NCBI GenBank assembly: GCA_964489555.1
Contig: CAZAZF010000005.1
Location: forward strand, 1 to 64,000
Length of the DNA: 64,000 bases
Source: JAAZGD01 sp964489555
GTDB taxonomy: Bacteria; Bacillota; Clostridia; Peptostreptococcales; Anaerovoracaceae
Direction of reading: 5' to 3'
The position numbers were made by a program, and so were the translations under genes. The notes under the pieces were generated by a model. That model ran no database searches. It had not been told where the DNA came from and worked only from the letters and a program-made list of their open reading frames with translations. Every line of letters starts with the position of its first letter. Position 1 is the stretch's first letter. Shown in pieces: positions 34,129 to 43,355 of this stretch.

Positions 34129-36966
34129 CTACAGATAGTTGAAGGGATTCTTGGCAACCCCCAACACCCGTATTTCAAAATGAAGATGAGAACCGGTACT
34201 TCTTCCCGTATTCCCTACATCTGCGATATGCTGACCCTGATAGACTTTATCACCCACCGACACATGAATCTTGCTACAGTGCCCGTAAACGGTGGTAAGA
34301 TTCCCACCATGGTCGATTTCTACACAATACCCCAATTCTCCGTTGTAAGCGGCAAAGATAACCGTGCCCCCGTCGGAAGCTCGAATTTTGGTGCCGGTAG
34401 GCGCTGCCAGATCAATGCCGTTATGCATCCTTCCCCATCTCATGCCGAATCGAGAAGTCAAGGTGTAGTTGGAAACCGGATAAATGAAAGAGCCCGTGCC
34501 TTGCAACGGAGGTGGCGGTTTGGTTCCTACCAACACCACCGCACCTCGCGGTTCACTAATGATTTTTTCCTCCAGTATCATCTTAGCCGTTTCTTTTCCG
34601 TTGTTTCGAACAATCTTCGCCACCACTTCCCTTTGCCCATCTATTCCGGCAACTCGAGTGGTCATTTCTCCTTCCCAGGTATTTCGATCATCCTGGTAGG
34701 TAGTGGTGTAAGGAATGTATTCGATATAGCGGGTGGTTTCTACTGTCTGTACTTTTACCATGGGAACGGATTCCGATAAGAACAAGGTCTGGCCGATTTC
34801 CAGTTGCCTCACATCCACATTGGGGTTGGATGCCAATAGCTGGCTTTGGGTAATGCCATACTTATTGGCCACAAAAGCAAATGTTTCTCCCGCTTGTACC
34901 ACATGGGTGTCAGTCCGGCGACCCCCTGTCAAAATTCTCTGAGACACTTCATCTACATTTTCAATTCGCCCCAGTTTGGTATCCAGCTCTTTGATTTCTA
35001 TGGTTTCAGCAAAACCTACACTTTCATACTCGGTATTTCCTTCCGAGGATAAAAAGTTGTTCAGCACTCGGTTTAGTGCCCGTTCGGCCTCTTCCTGACT
35101 ATTAAGAATCCCTACCCGGGTTCCCTCAATAAAAATCCCATACCCTTTGGCGGTCAAATCCTGCATGTATGTTAGGCGCCGAAGTACTTTTTCTTGTGTG
35201 TCTACCTCTTTTCCAATAATAAACACCCGCTGAAAGGTAATGTCCGAATCCTTATCAATGGCAATCAACGCCTCGTGCTCTTTGGACAGCTGTTGGTTCA
35301 CCACATCTACCAAAAGAAGCACATCTTCCTGTTCTTTCACCAATCCCAAGGTTCGATTGTTATAAGCATATTCATAACCGGTAACAAAGTTAAAAAAGCT
35401 GATCATCAAAATGGAAGCAATGACCACTCCAGCCAATGTCCCCAACAAACCTCTTTTATGGCGGTCACTTAAAACACGAATTCGATAAATCTTCCAGGCA
35501 ATGGCACTTTTGACGGAATTAATAACATCATCCACCTGGTCGCTTCGACGGTCCATTCGGTCGATGACGAACACCAAACGGTTGGAAAAAACCGCTCCTT
35601 GCTGAAAAAAACGGTGCTTGGGTTTAATGGTTTTCAGCACAAATTTGTTCCATCGAATCCGCCACAAATGAGAAATTCTGGACCAAAAGCATCCCGGTTT
35701 CTTGCATGGGACCGGATTTCGCAAGCTCCGTTTTACCGTCTTGTTTTTTTGGATAATTTCTTCCCGTTCTTTCAAGTATCGGTAGCGAACCATTTGCTGT
35801 TCTTTGTAATAGGCTTCTTTTTTTGCTCGTCGTTCCGCCTTGGGCAGGGTCCTGTAATAAGCCTTTCGATTCTTGTTGGCCAACTTTCTTTCGGCCCGTT
35901 CCCTCAGCATATTTTCCCGTTTGGCTACCGACTGTATGTAGATTCGTTCATGGGCCACCAAGTCGTCTCTTCGGTTCCTTCTTCGCAGCAGAACCTCGGC
36001 CATTCTTTCTTCCCGGCGCTTGGCCATGTCTCTTGCCCGCTGTTGTTCTCTTTCAATGATGGCATTTTTTCGCCCTTGGATCTCTTGTTCGTAATTCTTT
36101 CGGTCTTGCCGGTCTCTTTGCTTGTTTTCGCTGATTCGAGCTTTTTCAGCCTCAATGGCTTTTCGTTCTTTTTCCTTTTCTTGGCGTTCCTGCTCATAAT
36201 ATCTCTGATCCGACATGGCAAACCGCTGATCACGATGCCTTCGATATCGATTGATAAGAGAATTTTTTCTCTTTTTCTCTTTTTCTCTTTTTTGTCGGTC
36301 TTTTTCCTGGCGTTTGGCCTCTTTCTCTTTTTCTTTGGCCTTCTCTTTCTCCTCTTTCCGTTGAATCTTAACTTCTTCTTTTTCATATTTCGCCTGAAGT
36401 TTTTCAATGCTTGCCTTTTGTTTTCCCCGCATTTCTTCAGCTTCCTGCTGGGCTCTTTCCACGTCCCGCTGATCCTTTTTTGCGCTTTCTTCCAAGGCTT
36501 TTTCCAGCCGGCCCAAAGAAGCCTCTTCCTTTTCCGACAGTCGGTCCGTTACTTTTTCCGCTTTGGCTAGCGCCTTTTCCTCCCGATGGTAAATCTTGAT
36601 TTCTTCCTTGGAAAGCCGCTCTTCCAAAATTCTTTGAACTTCTTCCTCCGACATATTGCGAAGAGCCAGCTCTGCTTGCCTTTTCTTCCGCCTTTCTTCC
36701 ATGCGCTGTTGGATTTCTTCCGAAGACAATTCTCCCCGCGGCTCCTTTGGCGGGATTTCTTCTCCAAGAACCCCTCCCGTTTTGTTATGAATCCGTTGGG
36801 CAAGCAGCGCCTTGGCCTCTTCCCGGGACAATTTATCGTAGTCCGGGTAGGGGGAACCGCTTTTCTTATCTTCGCTATTTCTATTCTGTTGTTGCTTTCT
36901 ATCTTTCGACGAGGTTTTTCCTTTATCTTTTTGGTCTTTCCCTTTGCCGAAATGAAATAAACTCAT
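34129..36966 (-). CDS. M23 peptidase with LysM and G5 domains and a giant charged N-terminal region
   Basis: A 945-residue protein. Residues 1-about 430 are extremely rich in Glu, Lys, Arg and Gln with heptad-like runs, predicted to be a cytoplasmic long coiled coil. A basic linker precedes one membrane segment near 503-525. Outside come a LysM domain (about 687-732, VVQAGETFAFVANKYGI), a G5 domain (about 737-812) and a C-terminal M23 endopeptidase (about 830-945) with zinc ligands in HNGIDLA and HLHFE. The last part cuts peptidoglycan cross-bridges or stem peptides. It sits between dnaD and walR in one transcript. Typical clostridial M23/G5 proteins lack the first 430 residues. Confidence 0.9.
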   Translation of the reverse strand: MSLFHFGKGKDQKDKGKTSSKDRKQQQNRNSEDKKSGSPYPDYDKLSREEAKALLAQRIHNKTGGVLGEEIPPKEPRGELSSEEIQQRMEERRKKRQAELALRNMSEEEVQRILEERLSKEEIKIYHREEKALAKAEKVTDRLSEKEEASLGRLEKALEESAKKDQRDVERAQQEAEEMRGKQKASIEKLQAKYEKEEVKIQRKEEKEKAKEKEKEAKRQEKDRQKREKEKKRKNSLINRYRRHRDQRFAMSDQRYYEQERQEKEKERKAIEAEKARISENKQRDRQDRKNYEQEIQGRKNAIIEREQQRARDMAKRREERMAEVLLRRRNRRDDLVAHERIYIQSVAKRENMLRERAERKLANKNRKAYYRTLPKAERRAKKEAYYKEQQMVRYRYLKEREEIIQKNKTVKRSLRNPVPCKKPGCFWSRISHLWRIRWNKFVLKTIKPKHRFFQQGAVFSNRLVFVIDRMDRRSDQVDDVINSVKSAIAWKIYRIRVLSDRHKRGLLGTLAGVVIASILMISFFNFVTGYEYAYNNRTLGLVKEQEDVLLLVDVVNQQLSKEHEALIAIDKDSDITFQRVFIIGKEVDTQEKVLRRLTYMQDLTAKGYGIFIEGTRVGILNSQEEAERALNRVLNNFLSSEGNTEYESVGFAETIEIKELDTKLGRIENVDEVSQRILTGGRRTDTHVVQAGETFAFVANKYGITQSQLLASNPNVDVRQLEIGQTLFLSESVPMVKVQTVETTRYIEYIPYTTTYQDDRNTWEGEMTTRVAGIDGQREVVAKIVRNNGKETAKMILEEKIISEPRGAVVLVGTKPPPPLQGTGSFIYPVSNYTLTSRFGMRWGRMHNGIDLAAPTGTKIRASDGGTVIFAAYNGELGYCVEIDHGGNLTTVYGHCSKIHVSVGDKVYQGQHIADVGNTGRSTGSHLHFEIRVLGVAKNPFNYL

Positions 36967-37002
36967 GTGCTGCTATTCTCCGTTCTTTTGTTTCCACATT
37001 TT

Positions 37003-38166
37003 TTAAGTTTCAAATACTTCTTTCACTACATCTTGACATGCACAAGGAGCACCTTCCCGGGTTTTCCCTGTATCTTTGCAAATCTTACATTCATATCGGA
37101 TGTCCGTATAATCCGGTGGGAACCCATTTTTTGTTAAAAGGTACGCTCGCTCTTCCTTCTTTTTTTCAAGATGGGCCAATAGCACTTCTTTTTCCCGAGA
37201 ACTTCCTTCCAAGGCCAACCGGGTCACGCCTCGATGCAATCTGGCCAATTCTTGATCCAAATCCCGCACCAAGGGCACCTTGCGGTAGACCTCTCCTTTT
37301 CGTTCCTCCGCATCCTTCTTCCCTTTCTCCCGCCTTGCAGAATACACATCCTCCAATGCATTTTGGCCGTTGGCGCCAAAAGAAAGCTTGCCTTCCCCAT
37401 GACGATTCTCTCTACGATTCATCAGCACCTGGTTGATATAATTTAAGTTGGGATTGGAAATGCCGGTGGTTTTTCTGCATGCCTCCAATATTTCTTCCAT
37501 GGGGATTCCCAAGCCTTCTAACCAGTGGTCCATCATTTCCCGTTCCGCCTCCGTAGGATTCCTTAAAAACCCCAAGGCACGAAAAATCCGCCGGTGTCTT
37601 TGATTGAAAAACTCCTTTTTTTCCAAATGCTCTTCAATTTGCTCCGGTCGTGAAAGACCTCGCCGGGTCCAATCCCGAACAATGGCTTCAATATATTTTA
37701 TACTTACATTGTGTTTGTTTTTTGAAGAATAGGCAAAGGCATACACTACCATTTCCGGAGTGGCTCCGTAATCCGACAGCCATGAAACGATTTCCATTGG
37801 CTCCGTTCCTCCCAAAGGCCTTCCCATGGTTCGCTCAATTAGGGAAAACATCTCCACCAATTGTTGATCTTCCAGGGAACACTCCCCTTTTGTTCCGCGA
37901 ACCTCTGGTTCCGGCAACGAAAACTCTATAACTCCAACTCGATTCCAATAGGCAAGCGCCTGGGCTACCTCTTGTTTTGATTGCCCTAAATCTAAAACAG
38001 CCTTTTCAAAATCCCCCTCTTCCCCCTGTTGATACATCATGAGAAAATAGAGATACACCTTCACATATTCCGCAGGTGCATCCTTCAGATACCGTTGTAT
38101 AAACACATTGCTCACATGGGTATCCTTCAAAGCGGGATCCCCCCATTCTTCCGGCTTAAACTTCAC
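37003..38166 (-). CDS. DnaD-domain primosome protein with DnaC-like zinc-motif tail
   Basis: A 387-residue replication-initiation protein. Residues 1-about 100 fit the DnaD/DnaB N-terminal winged helix. A DnaD/DnaB_2 domain follows (YNIG-type region replaced by the SIKYIEAIVRDW stretch, about 165-180). The C-terminal 90 residues resemble the N-terminal domain of Firmicutes helicase loader DnaC (L-x-x-x-x-x-E-R-x-x-L-L-x-x-x-G-F-P-x-D-Y, then CKICKDTG and CAC; Cys 360, 363, 375, 377). No AAA+ domain follows: the next gene is the M23 peptidase. It starts with GTG overlapping the dnaB TAG stop by one base, behind GGAGGGGG. Confidence 0.8.
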   Translation of the reverse strand: MKFKPEEWGDPALKDTHVSNVFIQRYLKDAPAEYVKVYLYFLMMYQQGEEGDFEKAVLDLGQSKQEVAQALAYWNRVGVIEFSLPEPEVRGTKGECSLEDQQLVEMFSLIERTMGRPLGGTEPMEIVSWLSDYGATPEMVVYAFAYSSKNKHNVSIKYIEAIVRDWTRRGLSRPEQIEEHLEKKEFFNQRHRRIFRALGFLRNPTEAEREMMDHWLEGLGIPMEEILEACRKTTGISNPNLNYINQVLMNRRENRHGEGKLSFGANGQNALEDVYSARREKGKKDAEERKGEVYRKVPLVRDLDQELARLHRGVTRLALEGSSREKEVLLAHLEKKKEERAYLLTKNGFPPDYTDIRYECKICKDTGKTREGAPCACQDVVKEVFET

Positions 38167-39500
38167 TAAAAGCCCCCTCCAATGTTGCTTTTGTCTACGA
38201 ATTTTGTGTAGTTGCTCAACCAGGTCAATTCAATGGACCCGGTGGGACCACTTCTGTTTTTTGCCACAATGATGTCGCATACACCTGGTTTGGTGCTGTT
38301 CTCCCGGGTATAGTATTCGTCGCGATAAAGAAAAACCACAATGTCTGCGTCCTGTTCAATAGACCCGGATTCTCTCAAATCCGAAAGAACCGGTGTGTGA
38401 TCGCTTCGTTGCTCCGGTGCACGAGACAGCTGAGACAGCACGATGACTGGGCAATCGATTTCACGTGCCAGCTGTTTTAAATATCTGGAAAGCGCAGTGA
38501 TTTCCTGTTGTCGACTTTCTGCACGACCTTCAAAAGTCATAAGCTGGAGATAATCGATAAACACCAAATCCAAACCCTTTTCCGCCTTTAACCGTCGACA
38601 CTTGTTTTTAATTTCCGAAACGGTGATTCCCGGTGTATCGTCTAAATACAGTTGACCCTTTGACAAGGTATCGATGGCCGCACTAAGTTGCTCCCACTCG
38701 GAGTTTTCCAATTCCCCCATTTTCAACTTTTGGGAATCGATTCGGGACTCCATAGCAAGAAGCCGTAGCCCCAACTGCTCCTTGGCCATTTCCAAAGAAA
38801 ACAACAACACCTTCGCGCCCCCCTTCAAAGAAGCTTGCTGGGCCACATTCAATGCAAATGCCGTCTTCCCCATGGAAGGCCGTGCTGCCAAGATGATTAA
38901 TTCCGACTTTTGAAAACCCCCAAATTTCTTGTCGTAGTCGGAAAATCCGGAAGAAACTCCCGTTACTTTTCCTTCCAGTTTGGAATTTTCATCAATCATG
39001 TTTAAATTTTGGTCTAGCACATCCCGGATGGAAGCCACTTCCTTGGTCTGCCTTGCTTGGGCAATTTCAAAAATCTTCTGTTCTGCAATATCGATGGCTT
39101 CCGCCGCTTCGATTTTTTCCTTATATCCCATATCTAAAATTTCAGAGGAAGCAAGAATCAATTGCCGCAAGGTTGCTTTTTCCGCCACAATTTTGGCATA
39201 TTCTCCTGCGTTGGCTGTGGAAGGAACTCCGGAAGCCAAGGAAAACACATAGGCCCTCCCTCCCACCATATCCAAGGAATTTCTCTTTTTCAGCTCTTCG
39301 GAGACGGTGACGGTATCCACTGGTTTAGAAGCACGATAAAGCAAGGTGATTACATCAAAAATTTCCCGATGAATTTCGCTATAAAAATCTTTGGCACGCA
39401 CTACTTCCATGATGTCAAAAAGAGCATCCTTCGAAAGCATGGCAGCCCCCAAAACCGACATTTCCGCCTCATTATTGTGTGGAGGAATTCGTTGTATCAT
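38166..39500 (-). CDS. dnaB: Replicative DNA helicase
   Basis: A 444-residue hexameric helicase. An N-terminal DnaB domain (PHNNEAEMSVLGAAML) and a RecA-type motor are present, with Walker A ARPSMGKTA, Walker B VFIDYLQLM, and the late DLRESGSIEQDADIV stretch. It unwinds DNA at the fork. It is the usual partner of the following DnaD-type protein and of rplI upstream. Confidence 0.97.
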   Translation of the reverse strand: MIQRIPPHNNEAEMSVLGAAMLSKDALFDIMEVVRAKDFYSEIHREIFDVITLLYRASKPVDTVTVSEELKKRNSLDMVGGRAYVFSLASGVPSTANAGEYAKIVAEKATLRQLILASSEILDMGYKEKIEAAEAIDIAEQKIFEIAQARQTKEVASIRDVLDQNLNMIDENSKLEGKVTGVSSGFSDYDKKFGGFQKSELIILAARPSMGKTAFALNVAQQASLKGGAKVLLFSLEMAKEQLGLRLLAMESRIDSQKLKMGELENSEWEQLSAAIDTLSKGQLYLDDTPGITVSEIKNKCRRLKAEKGLDLVFIDYLQLMTFEGRAESRQQEITALSRYLKQLAREIDCPVIVLSQLSRAPEQRSDHTPVLSDLRESGSIEQDADIVVFLYRDEYYTRENSTKPGVCDIIVAKNRSGPTGSIELTWLSNYTKFVDKSNIGGGF

Positions 39501-39520
39501 CTCCCGGTTCCACCTTTCCT

Positions 39521-39964
39521 TTAGACCGTAATATTCACCTTGAGGTGTCCCACCACCTCATAAAACAACTTTACATCAACGATAAAAGTTCCGGTCTGCT
39601 TGATGGGGCTGTCTAGAAGCAGCTTTTTTTTGTCGATTTCCATCCCATGTTGTTCCAGCAATCCTTCCGCCACATCTTTAGATGTGATGGACCCAAATAG
39701 CCGGCCCCCTTCTCCACCTTTTGTTTTTATTTCAACGGTTAATTCTTCCAGCTTTTGAGCCAGTTTTTCCGCTTCTTCTTTTTCTTTTTCAAACTTTTCT
39801 TTCTGCAAAGCTTTGGCTTTTTCCAAACTTCGCACATTTCCTTCGGTGGCTTGTTGGGCCATTCCTTTGGGAATCAACATGTTTCTCGCGTATCCGTCGC
39901 TGACCTTCACCACATCTCCCGCTTTTCCGGTACCCTTCACATCTTTCAATAGAATCACTATCAT
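39521..39964 (-). CDS. rplI: Ribosomal protein L9
   Basis: A 147-residue large-subunit protein. The N-terminal domain (VILLKDVKGTGKAGD, GYARNMLIPKGMA) binds 23S rRNA, a long helix connects it, and the C-terminal domain ends in HLKVNITV. Its ATG overlaps the gdpP stop (ATGA). Confidence 0.97.
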   Translation of the reverse strand: MIVILLKDVKGTGKAGDVVKVSDGYARNMLIPKGMAQQATEGNVRSLEKAKALQKEKFEKEKEEAEKLAQKLEELTVEIKTKGGEGGRLFGSITSKDVAEGLLEQHGMEIDKKKLLLDSPIKQTGTFIVDVKLFYEVVGHLKVNITV

Positions 39965-41718
39965 TCTTCTTCCTCCCTTAAGACCGCCTTCAATTTTTTA
40001 AGCATCTCCTCCGGCGATTCCTTGCTTTGACATCCTGCCGTGGTCAAATGACCGCCGCCCCCCAACTTCTCCATGACTGTCTGAACATTCACCGCCCCTA
40101 AAGAACGGGCACTCATGACCGTATCGCCCTGAATGTCCCGGGCTGCCACATAACCTGCTTTTACTCCCTTGATAGACAACAATTCATCAGCAATTTGTGC
40201 CGTAATAATCTGCGCATTGTTATGTTCACCCTCGCAAATGGTCATGGCCTGTCCCTCTTTGGTAATGGTAGCTTTGGATACGCACTTGGCTCGTATTTTA
40301 AACAATTTCATGTCCGTTTGAAAAAATCGCTTTACTTCCGTAGTATCGGCCCCTTGCCGTTTCAACCAGGCCGCCGCCTCAAAGGTTCGAACTCCGGTTT
40401 TCACCGAAAATCGATTGGTGTCCATGGTAATGCCTGCCAACATAATTTCCGACTCCAATTTGTCTATGTTTTTCCGTTCTCCGGAATATCCCAAAATCTC
40501 TGTAATCAGTTCCGAAGTAGAAGATGCGTAGGGCTCCAAATATTGGAGCACCGGATTTTCCACACAATCGGCCGCTTTTCGATGGTGGTCGATGATGGCT
40601 ACCCGGTCAATTTTTTCCAACAATTCCCGACTTTCCGCCAACACCGGCCGATGAAAGTCTACTAAAATCAGAAGGGAATCTTTATCCGCTAATTTCAAAG
40701 CTTCCTCTCCCGTTACGAAATTGTAAGAATCGGTTTCTTTGGCCAAATGCACCATCTCCGCCAATGTCTCATTGTACTTGTCCAAAAGGATATACGCTTC
40801 GGTATACCGGCTGTCGCACATTCGAAACAGCCCCAATGCGGCGCCAAAAGAATCCATGTCGGGATTTCGGTGTCCCATAATGAACACTTTGGAAGCTTGG
40901 TTCAAAAGAGTGGTAAGCGCGTGAGCCACCACGCGGGATTTCCCTTTGTTCGTTTTTTCCACCGCTTGCGATTTCCCGCCGTAATACTCCACCTTGTTAA
41001 TCTTCTTAACTACAGCCTGATCTCCACCGCGACCCAAGGCCAAGTCCAACATGTCCGATGCATATTTTTCTGTTTGGGCCGGAGTTTTTCCTCCGGAACC
41101 CACCCCAATCGAAAGAGTGGCCGGAAAATCAGTTTCTGTTTCGATGGCCCTCACCTCATCCAAAACAGAGTATTTGCTTTCCGAAAGTCCTTCCATGTAT
41201 TGTTGGGAAAACACCACCAAATATTTATTTTCGCCAATTTTTGTCACCGACGCATCCATTTTTCCACCCCAACCCCGGATAACTTTATCCAGCGCCGACA
41301 GGAGGGATCCCCGGTTTTCTTCTGATGTGCCTTGTATCAGTTCCTCGTAGTTATCAATTTGCAATACCGCCAAGGCGTCTCTGGCTTCGTTGTAAAGAAC
41401 TTTTAGGTTTTCCAAAGTAGTAACATCTTTAAGAGACACAATGGTATAGGGACCATCTTCTTCTTGTAATGGCCGGGCAATCACCTTATATATGCTGTCA
41501 TTGCGACAAAACTTCACCGGTTTTTCTACGCCACCTTGACAGATGGTCTTTTGTTTCATGTCCATCAAAAAAGACAATTCTTTTCCCACCAGATTTGATT
41601 CATCCAGAATATCGGCAAAAGTTTTCACCGCACCCAAAATCACACCTTTTTCATCGATTACACAGGCCGGAAGAGGCCAATATGCCAAGATTCGTAGCAG
41701 TTCTTTTTCCGTTACCAT
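39961..41718 (-). CDS. gdpP: GdpP-type c-di-AMP phosphodiesterase, without membrane segments
   Basis: A 585-residue protein. It has a PAS-like domain (about 1-100), a degenerate GGDEF domain (about 115-235) and a DHH/DHHA1 phosphodiesterase domain. The catalytic motifs are intact: GHRNPDMDS (282-290), LVDFHRP, IIDHHRK and GGGGHLTTAG. The family hydrolyses c-di-AMP to pApA and controls osmotic balance and wall stress. Typical GdpP (about 655 residues) begins with two membrane helices; here the reading frame begins at the PAS domain, and there is no room for them in the 25 bases before the start. The upstream gene is a DUF2232 membrane protein, which may supply membrane contact. Confidence 0.9.
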   Translation of the reverse strand: MVTEKELLRILAYWPLPACVIDEKGVILGAVKTFADILDESNLVGKELSFLMDMKQKTICQGGVEKPVKFCRNDSIYKVIARPLQEEDGPYTIVSLKDVTTLENLKVLYNEARDALAVLQIDNYEELIQGTSEENRGSLLSALDKVIRGWGGKMDASVTKIGENKYLVVFSQQYMEGLSESKYSVLDEVRAIETETDFPATLSIGVGSGGKTPAQTEKYASDMLDLALGRGGDQAVVKKINKVEYYGGKSQAVEKTNKGKSRVVAHALTTLLNQASKVFIMGHRNPDMDSFGAALGLFRMCDSRYTEAYILLDKYNETLAEMVHLAKETDSYNFVTGEEALKLADKDSLLILVDFHRPVLAESRELLEKIDRVAIIDHHRKAADCVENPVLQYLEPYASSTSELITEILGYSGERKNIDKLESEIMLAGITMDTNRFSVKTGVRTFEAAAWLKRQGADTTEVKRFFQTDMKLFKIRAKCVSKATITKEGQAMTICEGEHNNAQIITAQIADELLSIKGVKAGYVAARDIQGDTVMSARSLGAVNVQTVMEKLGGGGHLTTAGCQSKESPEEMLKKLKAVLREEEE

Positions 41719-41743
41719 CCATGGACCCTTTCTGGAAACATTG

Positions 41744-42490
41744 TTATACCACCGGCCGTTCCATCCGGTCTCGGAGATTCAACACCAAATCCGTAACTCC
41801 CAAAATGAAAAGAAAAATACGGGAAATACGGGGAACGGAAAGCACCAGCACCGCCAGAGGAGGTACCCACCCCGGCCACTTTTTCTGATGCCCGAAGAAA
41901 AACACTACGGCGGCTCCCTGTACCACAAAATAAAACTCCATCAACACGTTTACATTGCTTAACACCAACGCTCCGATTTCAAAATCCTTGCTAAAAATCC
42001 AAGAAGCGATGAAGATTGCCAACCACCCCCAAATTCCCTGCCTTGGCCAGGAAAAACTACGAAAATGAGGCAACTTTCGAATTTCCTTGGGCCCCTTGGA
42101 TCCGATTTTCGCAATCAAGATGTATTCAAAGTAAGAGGACAATGCCGCCAACACCAACAGTGTGCCTGGCAGGCTATTGATTATTACGGTGTATGTAGAA
42201 ATCAGTTGTCCTTGAATCTCCGTTGCACTTCTTCCCGAAAAAAGAGGATGATTCAAAATTCTTTCATCGGCCACCATCCATTCCACCGTCTCTTTCATTG
42301 CCATGGCCAATTGTTCACCAAGCCCCATTCCCGAAGCAGCGGTAAGAATAAAAACAAACAAAATCCCCAAAGCTGCTGCCAAAAAAGCTTCCAACACCAC
42401 TTTGTAGGGACGCTCCCCGAGGGCCATGTTCTTTGGAATAACCATAGCCGGCAGAACCAAGATGACTAAAAATAGGCCCAGAATAACCAT
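41744..42490 (-). CDS. DUF2232 (YybS-like) multi-pass membrane protein
   Basis: A 248-residue protein with about six to seven hydrophobic helices, a gap with an amphipathic segment (about 65-105) and basic C-terminal tail. The position before gdpP and rplI and the helix pattern match YybS/DUF2232, a possible S-component-like protein of unknown role. It is about 60 residues shorter than the Bacillus protein. The start at 42490 is supported by GGGGG 6 bases upstream and a promoter only about 30 bases before it, which rules out a longer form. Confidence 0.75.
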   Translation of the reverse strand: MVILGLFLVILVLPAMVIPKNMALGERPYKVVLEAFLAAALGILFVFILTAASGMGLGEQLAMAMKETVEWMVADERILNHPLFSGRSATEIQGQLISTYTVIINSLPGTLLVLAALSSYFEYILIAKIGSKGPKEIRKLPHFRSFSWPRQGIWGWLAIFIASWIFSKDFEIGALVLSNVNVLMEFYFVVQGAAVVFFFGHQKKWPGWVPPLAVLVLSVPRISRIFLFILGVTDLVLNLRDRMERPVV

Positions 42491-42518
42491 TCAAAACCCC
42501 CTAGAGAATTATCACCGT

Positions 42519-42527
42519 ATTATACCA
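42519..42527 (-). promoter_or_regulatory. Extended -10 promoter of the DUF2232-gdpP-rplI-dnaB array
   Basis: TGGTATAAT on minus, about 29 bases before the DUF2232 start. The -35 is poor. It follows the rpsR terminator and probably initiates the long core transcript. Confidence 0.6.
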
Positions 42528-42611
42528 TAGGTGGGATAGTATGTCTTCCACTACATATAGTGTTTGTATTTTTTCACCACCACAATTCCACCTTGTACCA
42601 ATTGAAATTTC

Positions 42612-42643
42612 AACAAAAAGCGAGTCCTTTGGGGACCCGCTTT
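42612..42643 (-). terminator. Terminator of the rpsF-ssb-rpsR operon
   Basis: An 11-bp stem (42617-42627 with 42633-42643, one G-T pair) followed on minus by TTTTTG, starting about 20 bases after the rpsR stop. Confidence 0.88.
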
Positions 42644-42664
42644 CCATTCATTTTGAGTCGTTTT

Positions 42665-42904
42665 TTAGTCAGATACATAAGGGAGCAAAGCAACAATTCG
42701 AGCTCTTTTAATGGCCGTTGTCACTTCTCTTTGATGCATCGCACAAGTTCCGGTGATTCTTTTCGGAAGAATCTTGCCCCTCTCTGTGATATACTTTCGC
42801 AGTTTCTCCACATCTTTATAATCAATGGACTCGGTTTTATCTGCACAGAACTGGCAAATCTTTTTCCTTCTCATGCCTCCTGCGTTTCTTCTTTTTTCTA
42901 TCAT
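42665..42904 (-). CDS. rpsR: Ribosomal protein S18
   Basis: A 79-residue small-subunit protein with the zinc-type CQFC pair near the N-terminus, RKYITERGKILPKR and a HQREVTTAIKRARIVALLPY tail. It binds 16S rRNA together with S6, whose gene begins this operon. Confidence 0.97.
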   Translation of the reverse strand: MIEKRRNAGGMRRKKICQFCADKTESIDYKDVEKLRKYITERGKILPKRITGTCAMHQREVTTAIKRARIVALLPYVSD

Positions 42905-42936
42905 TTCATTGTTCCTCCGTTATACTTCCATCCTGT

Positions 42937-43338
42937 TTAGAAGGGAATGTCGTCGTCATCCAGAGCCTGGAACCCTTCCGGAACACCCGTTGATTCTTTG
43001 GGGCCCTCGAATTCCTTCTTATCTCCCCACTCCAGAAATTCTACCCGGTCGGCTACCACATCGGTGGTGTATACCGTCTGTCCCTCTTTATTTTTGTAGC
43101 TTCCTGTTTGAATTCTGCCTTGGACTCCAACCAAACGACCTTTTTCCAAATACTTCCCGCAGTTCTCTGCCTGCCGGCCAAAAACCGTGATTCTGGGAAA
43201 GTCCGTTTGCTTTTCCTTTCCTTCTCGAATCGGCCGATCGATGGCCAGGTTAAAAGTGGCCACAGCCAGTTGGCTATCCGGTACATATCTCAACTCCGGG
43301 TCTCTGGTTAATCTTCCGATCAATACGACACTATTCAT
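42937..43338 (-). CDS. ssb: Single-stranded DNA-binding protein
   Basis: A 133-residue OB-fold protein that begins MNSVVLIGRLTRDPELRY and ends in the acidic DDDDIPF tip used for partner contacts. The linker between them is unusually short. The gene lies between rpsF and rpsR as in most Firmicutes. Confidence 0.96.
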   Translation of the reverse strand: MNSVVLIGRLTRDPELRYVPDSQLAVATFNLAIDRPIREGKEKQTDFPRITVFGRQAENCGKYLEKGRLVGVQGRIQTGSYKNKEGQTVYTTDVVADRVEFLEWGDKKEFEGPKESTGVPEGFQALDDDDIPF

Positions 43339-43355
43339 AACACCCTCCGTAACAT

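Noticed and set aside
35599..36570. A 323-residue open frame on plus rich in Phe and Leu
   Set aside because: It is the antisense shadow of the charged coiled-coil part of the M23 gene; Glu/Lys codons read backwards give Phe/Leu. No ribosome binding site.
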